The position numbers and the translations under genes were made by a program. Under the pieces are notes generated by a model that did not search any database, was not told where the DNA came from, and saw only the letters and a list, made by a program, of their open reading frames with translations. Below are positions 8,355-16,502 of a DNA stretch of 64,000 nucleotides, piece by piece. The stretch is from Caballeronia udeis (lineage in GTDB: Bacteria > Pseudomonadota > Gammaproteobacteria > Burkholderiales > Burkholderiaceae), in the NCBI RefSeq assembly GCF_001544555.2, contig NZ_FCOK02000024.1, forward strand, positions 1 to 64,000, written 5' to 3'. Position 1 is the stretch's first letter. Every line of letters begins with the position of its first letter.

Positions 8355-10937
8355 TCAATCCCTCAAACGGCGCGCAGCGATGGCGCGCAGCGTACGGTAG
8401 AACAGTGCCGCGATAATGACGGCCGCGAGCAAGCCGCCCAGCACCAGCAAGAGCGGGTGCGACGACAACGCCCAGCGCATGTATTCGAACGGTGACAGAT
8501 AGCCGACGTAATACGCCTGGCCATTCGATGTCACCGTCACGTCGCGTCCGTGAATCACCGCCATGGCGCCCTGGATCTCGGGCAGCACGTCGTTGTCGAG
8601 CAGGGCTGCGGACAGGTCGGCGTCGGACTGTCCCGCCGCGCTGATCAGCGCCACCGCGCTGCGATTGCTTTTCAGCGGCGACTCGAAGCCGGTGATGAGC
8701 GCGTCGCCGCTGGAGCTGACGAGCGACAGGTCGGCGCGCGCCGGCAGGCGCTCCACACCATGCGCGCCGTGCCACCAGTCGACCACCTTGAACGCCACGT
8801 CGGAGAGTTCGAAGTTGCGCGACTCGCCGTCGCCCGAGAAGGGCATCTGTTTCGCCCAGCGTTGCAGCAGAGGCTGGCGGCCGGGGGAGCCCAGGATCAG
8901 CAGGTCTTTATCGGCGAGATTGTCGATCTGATCGGCCTGGGCGACGGTCACGCCGGTCACCGGATATCCCGTCGATGCCCCCATCCGTCCCATCTCCAGC
9001 AGGTACAGGCTGAAGTCGGCGGAGTTGGCGTCGTTCGGCATGATGACCGCCGTCTCGGACAGGTCGGCCATGCGCGTGAACGGGAAACCGCCATTCGCAA
9101 AGGCTGCAAGGTCGGGCAGCGCCATGTAGTGCGGGAAGCCCGACAAGTCGATAGTCGAGTTCGGGTCGATGGAACCCACCACGTTATCCAGCACGCGGCC
9201 CTGGCATTCGCCGGTCTTCGGGTAGTCGTAGTAGAAGTGCAGGCGCAACTGCGAGCGCGGCGTGAGCAGCAGCGGCGGCACGTAGACCTCATGGCGTGCA
9301 GCGGCCGTCTTGTCGGGCAGCACCTGGTTGAAGTAGCGGCCGAGATCGAAGGTCGACGTGGCGACAGCGGGAATCCGCAGCGACTGAACGAAACCGTCGT
9401 TCACGTTGATGTTCAGCGTGGACCGGTCGAGCGTGGGACGCACCGTATAGCGATAACCCAGATCGATCGGCACGCCCTTCGTTTGCCACATGAAGAGGTC
9501 GGGCGGCACGCGCATGTTCACGCGCACGGCGTCGGCGTTATAACCCGTCACCGACAGGTCGCGCGCTTCCGCCAGTTCACCGAAACGCACCGGCCGGTCG
9601 GTCGGCAGCCAGTTCGGCGCGTCGTACGGTTTGCGCGGGGCGAAGTCGTTCAGTTGCGTGATCGTCGCGGTCGCGCCGGACAAGGTCTTCTGGCCAATGC
9701 CGAGCGCCTTTGCGGCGGTCTTCAGTTCAGCGTCGTTGCGGCCCATCACGAGCAGCAAGCGGCCGCGCAGCGGCGTATCGTGATCATCCGTGCGATCCAC
9801 CACGGCGATCGTCGGACCGGATATGTCGGGGATCTTCACGCCGGCCGGGTGCTGGTCGCTGGTGGCGAACACCACGGCGTTGCCGGACAGCGGCACGTTG
9901 TCGATTTGCGCCGGAAACAGGGCGCCTCGATACCCGCTAAGCGATCCGAACCACGACGCCACCGTGCCCGCTGCTTCGAGTGCGGCGGCGCTTGGTTTGT
10001 CCGCGAACACGAACGGCAGCTCGAGGCGGCGAACGTCGCGGCGATCGAAGAAAGGGGCGGGCAACGCAGCCAGGTCCGGCTTGCTTTGAAGCGACGCATA
10101 CGTGAGGTCGAGCGAGCTCGCGTTGCTGACGGTCGCCCAGAGCGTGGAGTTCGACGGGTCCTCGCATTGCTGCGTGTAGTGGCCGATCAACTGCACGTTC
10201 AGGTGATTGAATTCCGTGATGAAGCGCGGGTCGATGGAGATGTCGCGCGCGACCAGGATGCCGGCCTGCTCGCGCGGCACCGGCAGCGTGGCGGCGACTT
10301 CGCCGTTGACCAGCACCTTGAGCTGCGAGATCGACGGCAGCAGCGAAGGCGAGTAACTGTAGATCAGGTGCAGCACCGCGCCGGTCACGACTTCGTCGTT
10401 GCGTACCGAGAACGGCACGCCGTTCTGGCCGTCCGTGCCACGCAGTTGCAGCGGATCGAGCGCGCCGAGGTCGGAGAACGTGAGCGTCTGGCGGCGCCCG
10501 CCCTGCACCAGCGTGCCCGGCTCGGCCGTGGTCGGCGTCTTGGGGGTGAGTGTGCGTACGGCCGGCACGGGCGACGTTCCCAAGGCGCCCGAGGCCGCCT
10601 GCGCGAACGCCGGCACCGGCATGGCGAGCTGCGCTTGCTCGATGGTTGCCCGGTTGAACGGCGTGGCGGGACCGGGGGGCGGCACGGCACCCACGCCGGT
10701 CGCGACCCCGTTCCCGGACGCACTGGCCGTATTGGTCGTATTGGTCGAGGTGCTGGCCGCCGCGGCGCTTGCCAGCGACGCCAGCGGCACCGCCAGTGCT
10801 GTTTGCAATGCAAGCCAGCAAGCGAGGCTGCGCATCAGGGCACGGGGAACGGGGCGGGAGCTGAACGGGGTAAAAGCCGTCGTGTCCGGTTCGCCTTGTT
10901 CATAGCCCGGGCGCAGCATCGAAATTCCCTTACCCAT
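8355..10937 (-). CDS. bcsB: Cellulose synthase periplasmic subunit BcsB
   Basis: An 860-aa inner-membrane-anchored periplasmic subunit that pairs with BcsA. An N-terminal signal or anchor segment (LACWLALQTALAVPLASLASA) is followed by an Ala/Thr/Pro-rich stretch. The BcsB core begins near LTFSDLGALDPLQLRG (about residue 150) and alternates carbohydrate-binding-like and ferredoxin-like modules. The C-terminus has the expected single transmembrane helix (LLLVLGGLLAAVIIAALFY) with a basic tail, which anchors BcsB against BcsA. One base separates it from the bcsA stop (TGA-C-ATG), and 1 bp from bcsZ. The length is at the upper end of the family because of the extended N-terminal linker. Confidence 0.95.
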   Translation of the reverse strand: MGKGISMLRPGYEQGEPDTTAFTPFSSRPVPRALMRSLACWLALQTALAVPLASLASAAAASTSTNTTNTASASGNGVATGVGAVPPPGPATPFNRATIEQAQLAMPVPAFAQAASGALGTSPVPAVRTLTPKTPTTAEPGTLVQGGRRQTLTFSDLGALDPLQLRGTDGQNGVPFSVRNDEVVTGAVLHLIYSYSPSLLPSISQLKVLVNGEVAATLPVPREQAGILVARDISIDPRFITEFNHLNVQLIGHYTQQCEDPSNSTLWATVSNASSLDLTYASLQSKPDLAALPAPFFDRRDVRRLELPFVFADKPSAAALEAAGTVASWFGSLSGYRGALFPAQIDNVPLSGNAVVFATSDQHPAGVKIPDISGPTIAVVDRTDDHDTPLRGRLLLVMGRNDAELKTAAKALGIGQKTLSGATATITQLNDFAPRKPYDAPNWLPTDRPVRFGELAEARDLSVTGYNADAVRVNMRVPPDLFMWQTKGVPIDLGYRYTVRPTLDRSTLNINVNDGFVQSLRIPAVATSTFDLGRYFNQVLPDKTAAARHEVYVPPLLLTPRSQLRLHFYYDYPKTGECQGRVLDNVVGSIDPNSTIDLSGFPHYMALPDLAAFANGGFPFTRMADLSETAVIMPNDANSADFSLYLLEMGRMGASTGYPVTGVTVAQADQIDNLADKDLLILGSPGRQPLLQRWAKQMPFSGDGESRNFELSDVAFKVVDWWHGAHGVERLPARADLSLVSSSGDALITGFESPLKSNRSAVALISAAGQSDADLSAALLDNDVLPEIQGAMAVIHGRDVTVTSNGQAYYVGYLSPFEYMRWALSSHPLLLVLGGLLAAVIIAALFYRTLRAIAARRLRD

Positions 10938-10938
10938 G

Positions 10939-13149
10939 TCAGTCTTTGGTCTTCAGTTTTTTAACGTCGGGTGAACGGGTGGTCAGCCAGTTCTTCGCGT
11001 CGGTGAAAAGATGCTCGAACAACGCGCCGATGCCGCCCATGCCCACCACCAGCACATGCCCCAAGCCGCGCAACGGCGCGTCCGGGGTACGGCCTTCCGA
11101 CCATTGGGTCCAGGCGTCCGCACGGGCGAAGGTGGTCTTGACGAACTCGAATTCCTGCTCGCGCGTGAGGGCGGAAAAGCGCAGCCCGACGCGCCCGGCA
11201 GCGGTAAAGCCGACGGTCGCCGGAAACGCATATTCCTCGTCGCCGCGAAATAGCGAGACGGTGACTTTTTCGTGCAGCGGCACTTCCAGGTCGCCGGGCA
11301 GCTTCACGCCGACGCCGCCTTCCGAGTAGTCCATGGTCTCGCAGGCGAGGGTGCGGCCGGTCGAGAACTTGAGCATCACGGGCATCTTCATTTCCACCCG
11401 ATGCGTCGTGCGCACTTGCCGGCGTTCGCTTGCGGCCGCTACGCTCGCGCCGAGGATCAGCATGTTGTAGGTGGTCCACGCGAGGTTCAGCAAGACCGTG
11501 TTCACTTCGCTGCTGACATCCCAATGCAGGTAGATATTCACGAGCCCCGCGATAAACCCGAGCAGGTTCAGCACCAGCAGGATCAGGTACGGTCGCGAGA
11601 TGGCGTAGTCGAAGTAATCCTTCGCAATCTGGCCGCCCTTCGCGGTTACGTTGAACTTGCCGAGCTTCGGGTTGATCAGCGCGAGCAGGGTAGGCGCGGT
11701 GATGTACGACGCCAGCACGGACTCATACACTTCAGCCCAGAACGAATGCCGGAACGAGCGCTGCATGCGCGAGTTCGTGATGCTCGCATGCATCATGTGC
11801 GGCAGTGCGAAGATGGCGATCGTGCCGGCCGCCGCGTGGATCACATGCGCGCCAAAAAACAGGTATGACAGCGGCGCGGTGAGGAACACGAGGCGCGGGA
11901 TGCCGTAGAAGAAGTGCATCATCCCGTTCAGGTAACACAGCCGCTGACCAAGCTTCAGGCCCCGTCCGGTGAGCGGGTTGTCGATCCGGAAAATCTGCGT
12001 CATGCCGCGCGCCCAGCGAATCCGCTGGCCGATGTGGCCGGACAGGCTCTCGGTGGCGAGGCCCGCTGCCTGCGGGATCGCGAGATACGCGGTGGTGTAT
12101 CCAAGCCGGTGCAGCTTGAGCGCTGTATGCGCGTCTTCCGTCACCGTCTCCACCGCGATACCGCCAATCTCTTCCACCATCGTACGGCGCAGCAGCGCGC
12201 ACGAGCCGCAGAAGAAGGTGGCGTTCCAGAGGTCGTTGCCGTCCTGCACAAGCCCATAGAACAGCTCGCCTTCGTTGGGCACCTTGCGGAAGGTGCCCAG
12301 GTTGCGTTCGAACGGATCGGGCGAGAAGAAGTGGTGCGGCGTTTGCAGCATCGACAGCTTCTTGTCGCGCAGGAACCAGCCAAGGCCGATCTGCAGGAAC
12401 GAGCGTGTGGGAATGTGATCGCAATCGAAGATGGCGAGGAACTCGCCCTTCGTGATCTTCAACGCTTCGTTGATATTGCCGGCCTTCGCATGCCGGTTGT
12501 GCGTGCGGATGGTCCAGGTGACGCCGACCTCTTCGCAGAACGCCTTGAACTCGGGACGGCGGCCGTCATCGAGTACATGGATCGAGATCTTGTCCGCCGG
12601 GTAGTCGATGGCAAGCGCCGCGTAAATGGTCGGCTTGACCACGCCGAGCGGCTCGTTGTAAGTCGGGATGAAGACGTCGACGGTCGGCCATTCATCGCGG
12701 TTTTCCGGCAGGGGCAGCGGCTTTCTCTGCAGCGGCCAGGCGGTCTGGAAATAACCGAGCATCAGCACGATGGCCGAGTAGACCTCGGCCGAGACCAGCA
12801 GCAAACCCCAGGCGGCGTCGAGCGGACGGTCCCAGACGGTTGTCTCGGTCAGCCGCCAGTACATGTAGCGGCCGGTGACCGCCACAGACAGCATGATCAT
12901 CACCAGCGTCGCGTACTGGCCGCGCAGGCGCCGGAACGCGAGTGCGAAAGCGAAACAGCAGCACGCGAATATAAGTTGCTGGGTGAACTCGAGCGGCACC
13001 GTCCAGACGAAATACATCGTCGAGAGGGCGAAGAGCGTGAGGAGCGTCGTGAAGATCCGGCTGTTCCAGATCCTCGAATCGACGAAATTTTCCATCCGCG
13101 ACGCTATTTCGTCGGCCTCGGACAATGGTCGTGCGCGTGGCTTGCTCAT
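10939..13149 (-). CDS. bcsA: Cellulose synthase catalytic subunit BcsA (UDP-forming)
   Basis: A 736-aa inner-membrane GT2 synthase that polymerises UDP-glucose and extrudes the chain. Motifs in order: DVFIPTYNEP (about 155), DDG (about 192), DCDH (DxD, about 240), TED (about 336) and QRIRWARG (QxxRW, about 373). They are flanked by N-terminal helices and a second helix group. A PilZ domain (about 575-685) carries RRQVR and DYSEGGVG, the c-di-GMP binding signature, so activation by c-di-GMP is expected. The chosen ATG at 13149 has a GAGGAG ribosome-binding site and overlaps the bcsQ stop as ATGA; a longer in-frame extension to 13269 lies inside bcsQ and is unlikely. All catalytic motifs are present. 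Confidence 0.96.
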   Translation of the reverse strand: MSKPRARPLSEADEIASRMENFVDSRIWNSRIFTTLLTLFALSTMYFVWTVPLEFTQQLIFACCCFAFALAFRRLRGQYATLVMIMLSVAVTGRYMYWRLTETTVWDRPLDAAWGLLLVSAEVYSAIVLMLGYFQTAWPLQRKPLPLPENRDEWPTVDVFIPTYNEPLGVVKPTIYAALAIDYPADKISIHVLDDGRRPEFKAFCEEVGVTWTIRTHNRHAKAGNINEALKITKGEFLAIFDCDHIPTRSFLQIGLGWFLRDKKLSMLQTPHHFFSPDPFERNLGTFRKVPNEGELFYGLVQDGNDLWNATFFCGSCALLRRTMVEEIGGIAVETVTEDAHTALKLHRLGYTTAYLAIPQAAGLATESLSGHIGQRIRWARGMTQIFRIDNPLTGRGLKLGQRLCYLNGMMHFFYGIPRLVFLTAPLSYLFFGAHVIHAAAGTIAIFALPHMMHASITNSRMQRSFRHSFWAEVYESVLASYITAPTLLALINPKLGKFNVTAKGGQIAKDYFDYAISRPYLILLVLNLLGFIAGLVNIYLHWDVSSEVNTVLLNLAWTTYNMLILGASVAAASERRQVRTTHRVEMKMPVMLKFSTGRTLACETMDYSEGGVGVKLPGDLEVPLHEKVTVSLFRGDEEYAFPATVGFTAAGRVGLRFSALTREQEFEFVKTTFARADAWTQWSEGRTPDAPLRGLGHVLVVGMGGIGALFEHLFTDAKNWLTTRSPDVKKLKTKD

Positions 13150-13934
13150 GCGACGCTCCTCGGCGAGAGCTGCTTGGAGTCGACCGCGCTGGTGAGCCAT
13201 TCGCCGCATGTGCGCAGATCGGCAGCGGCCTGGCTCAACGGGTCGTAATGAATCAGCGTGGTGTCGCACGCGAGCGATTCGCTCACGCCTTCATCCAGGT
13301 GGATGACACCCGGGAACAGCTTCTCGCGGAGCAGGTTGCGCAGCACCTTGAGCACGTCCTTCGTCAACTGCCGCGACTGGTCTACCTGATTGACCACATA
13401 GCCCGTGCCCACGAAGTTCGCCCGCGGGGCGGCGTAGGCCTCGATCATGCGTTCCATCTGCGGAATGGCGGCGTATGAAGCGGCGTCGGCCAGCACGACG
13501 TTCAACGCGAAATTCGACGCGCACAGCGCCGTGCGCGTATAGACGGAGGAACCCGGCGGGGTATCGACTATCACGATATCCGCGGCGTCGAGTCCCAGCG
13601 TGTCCAGCATTTGCACGAGCCACTGCGGGTCGCGGTCGATGTGCGATTCGAAGCGGCGGCGATCGTCTTCGACCACCGCGCCGTAGGGCAGGACAGTGAC
13701 GCCGTCGACGCCGTCGAACATCACGGTTTGCCACGGGTCGCCGGCGAGGGTGGCGCGCGACAGTCCGTCGATGCTGTCGAGCGGAATGCCGAAATGCAGG
13801 CGCAGGGCGTTCTGTGGATCAAGGTCGAGCGCGATGACGCGCCGCCCGCGTGCGGCGAGCACCGAGGCCAGGTTTGCCGCGAGCGTGGTTTTACCGACAC
13901 CGCCCTTGGCAGAGACGACGGTGATGACTTTCAT
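13146..13934 (-). CDS. bcsQ: BcsQ, MinD/ParA-like ATPase of the cellulose operon
   Basis: A 262-aa SIMIBI-class P-loop ATPase. The deviant Walker A motif KGGVGKTT is near residues 10-17, the switch-like DLDPQ near 39, and IVDTPPGSS near 125. In enterobacteria BcsQ is needed for cellulose synthesis and associates with the synthase at the cell pole; here it probably helps position or assemble the complex. I chose the ATG at 13934 (MKVITVVSAKGG) because it overlaps the upstream bcsP stop as ATGA, the same layout as bcsQ-bcsA. A GTG nine codons upstream at 13961 is an alternative. Confidence 0.92.
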   Translation of the reverse strand: MKVITVVSAKGGVGKTTLAANLASVLAARGRRVIALDLDPQNALRLHFGIPLDSIDGLSRATLAGDPWQTVMFDGVDGVTVLPYGAVVEDDRRRFESHIDRDPQWLVQMLDTLGLDAADIVIVDTPPGSSVYTRTALCASNFALNVVLADAASYAAIPQMERMIEAYAAPRANFVGTGYVVNQVDQSRQLTKDVLKVLRNLLREKLFPGVIHLDEGVSESLACDTTLIHYDPLSQAAADLRTCGEWLTSAVDSKQLSPRSVA

Positions 13935-14863
13935 GTCGATGAGTTGTGCTTGGCGAGCCACGAACCTGCGCCCGGGACCGGTGCGCTCGGCGGCGGGTTG
14001 AGGGGTGCCCGCGCCATTGCCGGCGCCGGCGTTGGCGCGACAGGTTCACGCAGGCGCTGGAACATGAACTCCAGCGAATCCGGCGGCGCGCTGGGTTGCG
14101 GCGCAGCCTGAGCCGGCACTTGCGGACGGAACAGCTTGCCGAGGATCGACTGGCTTTTTGGTTCAGGCGCTGGTGCTGGTGCAGGTGCCGCTTGGGATGC
14201 CGGCACGCGTGGCAACGACAACGGTTTCGCAGCAGTTTTCGAGCGTTGCAGGGCCGCCGCGAAACCCGTCGGCGTCGGCGCGCTCGCAGGCGCAGGCGTG
14301 GCGAGCGGTTGCGTGCGCGGTTGCGGTTGTGCTTGCGGTTGCGGTTGCGCTTGCTGCGGAAGTTGCTCCTGTTGCGTGTGGAAAGGCCGAAACAGCGGCT
14401 GCGGCAGTCGTGCCTGCTGCGGCGGTTTTACGGCGGCTGGCGGCACCGCTTCGGTTTCCACCGCGTTCGATGTTTCCTCAACCGCTTCGACCAGCGCCGA
14501 AAAGCGCTCCGCGCCAACCGGCGTAGCCGGCAATGTCACGTTGGCGACTGGCGGAACCGTCTTCCGGTGAGCGCGTGCAAAAAGCGGTGGTTTGCCGCGG
14601 TTGAGCGGCGCCGCGCCCGATGGCTGCGTCAGGCTGTTCGGCGCGTTGCGATGCTCGCCGGAGCGATCGTGCGTGTGGGGCAGGTGCGCATCGCGGCGAG
14701 GCGCGATGTTCGGGATCGATGGTTGCGAGAGGTCAAGGGTCGCGAGCAACGGCCAGCGCGTGCGAGCATGAATCGCTTCGTTTTCGCGGCCGATTTCCTG
14801 GTAGTTGCCGGCGTCGCCGCCAAATTTGTCGAACAGCTTCTCAATATCGCGCGAAGGGTTCAT
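13931..14863 (-). CDS. bcsP: BcsP: BcsR-like N-terminus with a long Pro/Gln/Ala-rich tail
   Basis: A 310-aa accessory protein of the cellulose operon. The first 50 residues (DIEKLFDKFGGDAGNYQEI then RTRWPLLATLD) resemble the small enterobacterial protein BcsR, which ends in a KRWPLLAEF-type motif and partners BcsQ. The rest is low-complexity, rich in Pro, Gln and Ala (for example QPQPQAQPQPRTQP), with no membrane segment. Its position directly before bcsQ, with an ATGA overlap, supports a BcsR-like role in stabilising BcsQ or BcsA, with the tail perhaps a flexible scaffold. The ribosome-binding site is GAGGA before ATG 14863. The name BcsP is used for proline-rich proteins at this position in betaproteobacteria; the functional details are inferred. 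Confidence 0.75.
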   Translation of the reverse strand: MNPSRDIEKLFDKFGGDAGNYQEIGRENEAIHARTRWPLLATLDLSQPSIPNIAPRRDAHLPHTHDRSGEHRNAPNSLTQPSGAAPLNRGKPPLFARAHRKTVPPVANVTLPATPVGAERFSALVEAVEETSNAVETEAVPPAAVKPPQQARLPQPLFRPFHTQQEQLPQQAQPQPQAQPQPRTQPLATPAPASAPTPTGFAAALQRSKTAAKPLSLPRVPASQAAPAPAPAPEPKSQSILGKLFRPQVPAQAAPQPSAPPDSLEFMFQRLREPVAPTPAPAMARAPLNPPPSAPVPGAGSWLAKHNSST

Positions 14864-14912
14864 GTGCTGCGTCCTCGTACTCTCGGTTGTGCTTTGGGCC
14901 TTGCCTCGACGA

Positions 14913-14926
14913 TCACTGGCCAGTGA
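14913..14926. promoter_or_regulatory. Perfect 14-bp palindrome between bcsD and bcsP
   Basis: TCACTGGCCAGTGA is self-complementary over its full length and lies 49 bp before the bcsP start, in the only sizeable gap (195 bp) of the operon. It may be an operator for an internal promoter or an RNA structure separating bcsD from the downstream genes. No matching regulator is known to me. Confidence 0.4.
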
Positions 14927-15058
14927 CGTCTTGCGCGCTCGTGAGCTTGGTGAGCCTGGTGAGCGCTGTTGCGGGCAATGCCTGATTGACTACCTGGTTG
15001 TCTGCCTGCTCCTGTGACGGACCCGTACTGCATGGAGTAAAGCCGTGCCTCAGTTGCC

Positions 15059-15514
15059 TCAGTTGCTATAGCGGCCCAGCCTGAATTCGATTGCAGCGCT
15101 TTCGTCGAACTCGCCCGCCTGTACCACCGACAGACCTTGCGCGCCGAGTGCGCTTAACCACTCCTGATAGGCGCCTTCGAGAAACGCCGGACTCCACGGA
15201 AGTGCGTTTGCGCCGAACGCGAGCAAGGGCGGACAGCAATGAACGATGCGCAGATAGTCCTGCTCGTCGCCTACCTCGACAAATCCCCAGTCGACGTCAT
15301 TCCAGATCGCGTTCAACGCGGCGCCGAGTTCGGGCGTGGTGCTGCAGGGCGGCAGCGGATGAGCTGCTGCAAAACGGCGTCCTACCCGTTGCATTAACTG
15401 ACGCAGTTCGTCGCGGCCAATCTGGGTATCGAATTCTTCCGCCAGGGCAACCAGTACACCTCGCCATTGCGAGGAAATTTGCCTGTCCAGCAGATAGTCG
15501 AGGGTCATGGCCAT
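15059..15514 (-). CDS. bcsD: Cellulose synthase subunit BcsD
   Basis: A 151-aa soluble protein matching the BcsD family, which in Komagataeibacter forms an octameric periplasmic ring that helps bundle glucan chains into ordered fibrils. Recognisable features are the N-terminal LDYLLDRQISSQWRGVLVALAEEF, the central ELRQLMQRVGRRFA and the segment DVDWGFVEVGDEQDYLRIVH. No signal peptide is visible, as is usual for the family. It heads the operon, separated from bcsP by 195 bp. Two ATGs (15514 and 15508) are possible and neither has a strong ribosome-binding site. Its presence, with bcsG, bcsE and bcsF absent from this operon, suggests crystalline cellulose and not the phosphoethanolamine-modified type. 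Confidence 0.9.
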   Translation of the reverse strand: MAMTLDYLLDRQISSQWRGVLVALAEEFDTQIGRDELRQLMQRVGRRFAAAHPLPPCSTTPELGAALNAIWNDVDWGFVEVGDEQDYLRIVHCCPPLLAFGANALPWSPAFLEGAYQEWLSALGAQGLSVVQAGEFDESAAIEFRLGRYSN

Positions 15515-16502
15515 GTTGTCAGGGAGGAAAGCTTTCAGCTGAATGAACGCGAAAATAACGATGCTGGTTTAACCAGTAGTAATTACACTGCGCCTTCATG
15601 CGAAGGACGGTAATAACGATACGGCTTACCTTGTAAGCCGGGAGTCTACTTCAAGGCGATTTGTTTTTGCCACATAACTCACGTTAGCAAATAGTTGTGT
15701 GGTTAAAGCCGCAAACAGAGGGCAAAAAATCCGTTATGTCCAGCTTATGCAGCATCCAGACAATTGACGCAAACGTTTAATCACCTAAATCATTTGTCAG
15801 TTTAATCTTGCGTCACACGCTTGTGTCGCAAAGTTGAGGCGAGGGCGGCCACGGTATTCGCACTGCGTGAGCCGCAGTTAGCGATTACCCGAATGTCTTC
15901 GCATGCGCTTGAGCGCGTTTGGCCGGGACTTCGGATCTGCGCCGCCTGCCGCCCAACGCGCATGGGGAAGCCGCCGCTGTCGTGCGGAGGCAAATCCTGA
16001 CGGATTGCGGATAACGCGATTCTTCAGCCGTCGTTCGCAGGAATGTTCCTGGCGTGGGTTGGCAAGCGACTTGCATGGCCTTGCCAGGCGGCTGGTTGCG
16101 GGGAATGGCGCCCGGTCAGGGACAACGGGGAAGCCGGATTATCGAATAGATGAAAGCGCGGCGATCGAGTGTCCGGATGTGTTTAACACCCGCTCAGCCA
16201 GCCGTCTGCGCGTTCTTGAAGTTGGGGCTTTTTGCAGTTGGTCCGGCAGACATCGCCTTTCGGCTTTGGTGAGCAACGGTGGGGCGCACTGGCCGGCGGC
16301 AAGACACCGTTCGACGTTTTGCTTTTTGCAACGACGCTACTCGACGCACTGGTAACGTCGCCGGTTAGCGATCGACTTCCGGGCGCCTCTGGTCCCGAGA
16401 CGCTACGGACTCCATCAGAAACAATGTCATTCCATCAAGTATCAGGCCTCGTATCAGGCCTCGTGGTCCCGGAACCAGGCGGCAGCGTGACCGACGGTGC
16501 GA
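15515..16502. other. 988-bp region without a convincing gene
   Basis: The half next to bcsD (about 15515-15830) is AT-richer, holds the dyads listed separately and is probably the cellulose operon's regulatory region. The half from 15830 to 16500 is GC-rich. Its open frames (for example 15903-16355) have Arg/Ser-rich translations with no recognisable motif and overlap in several frames, so I do not call them. A direct duplication, ATCAGGCCTCGT, occurs near 16441-16464. It could hold a decayed gene or a small RNA. Confidence 0.4.
15564..15640. promoter_or_regulatory. Two dyads upstream of the cellulose operon
   Basis: The bcsD upstream region contains CTGGTT/AACCAG (15564-15576, 1-nt centre) and a perfect 8-bp inverted repeat, CGGCTTAC/GTAAGCCG (15622-15640, 3-nt loop). 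AATAACGAT also occurs twice (15554-15562 and 15612-15620). These lie 50-126 bp before the bcsD start, where promoter and operator elements are expected. Neither hairpin is followed by a T-run on the minus strand, so termination is unlikely. Confidence 0.4.

Noticed and set aside
8550..10964. An 804-codon plus-strand frame opposite bcsB
   Set aside because: His/Arg-rich antisense translation caused by high GC at codon position 3; BcsB on the minus strand has clear family features.
13150..13269. A 40-residue N-terminal extension of BcsA
   Set aside because: It lies inside bcsQ in another frame, while ATG 13149 has GAGGAG and the ATGA overlap seen elsewhere in the operon.
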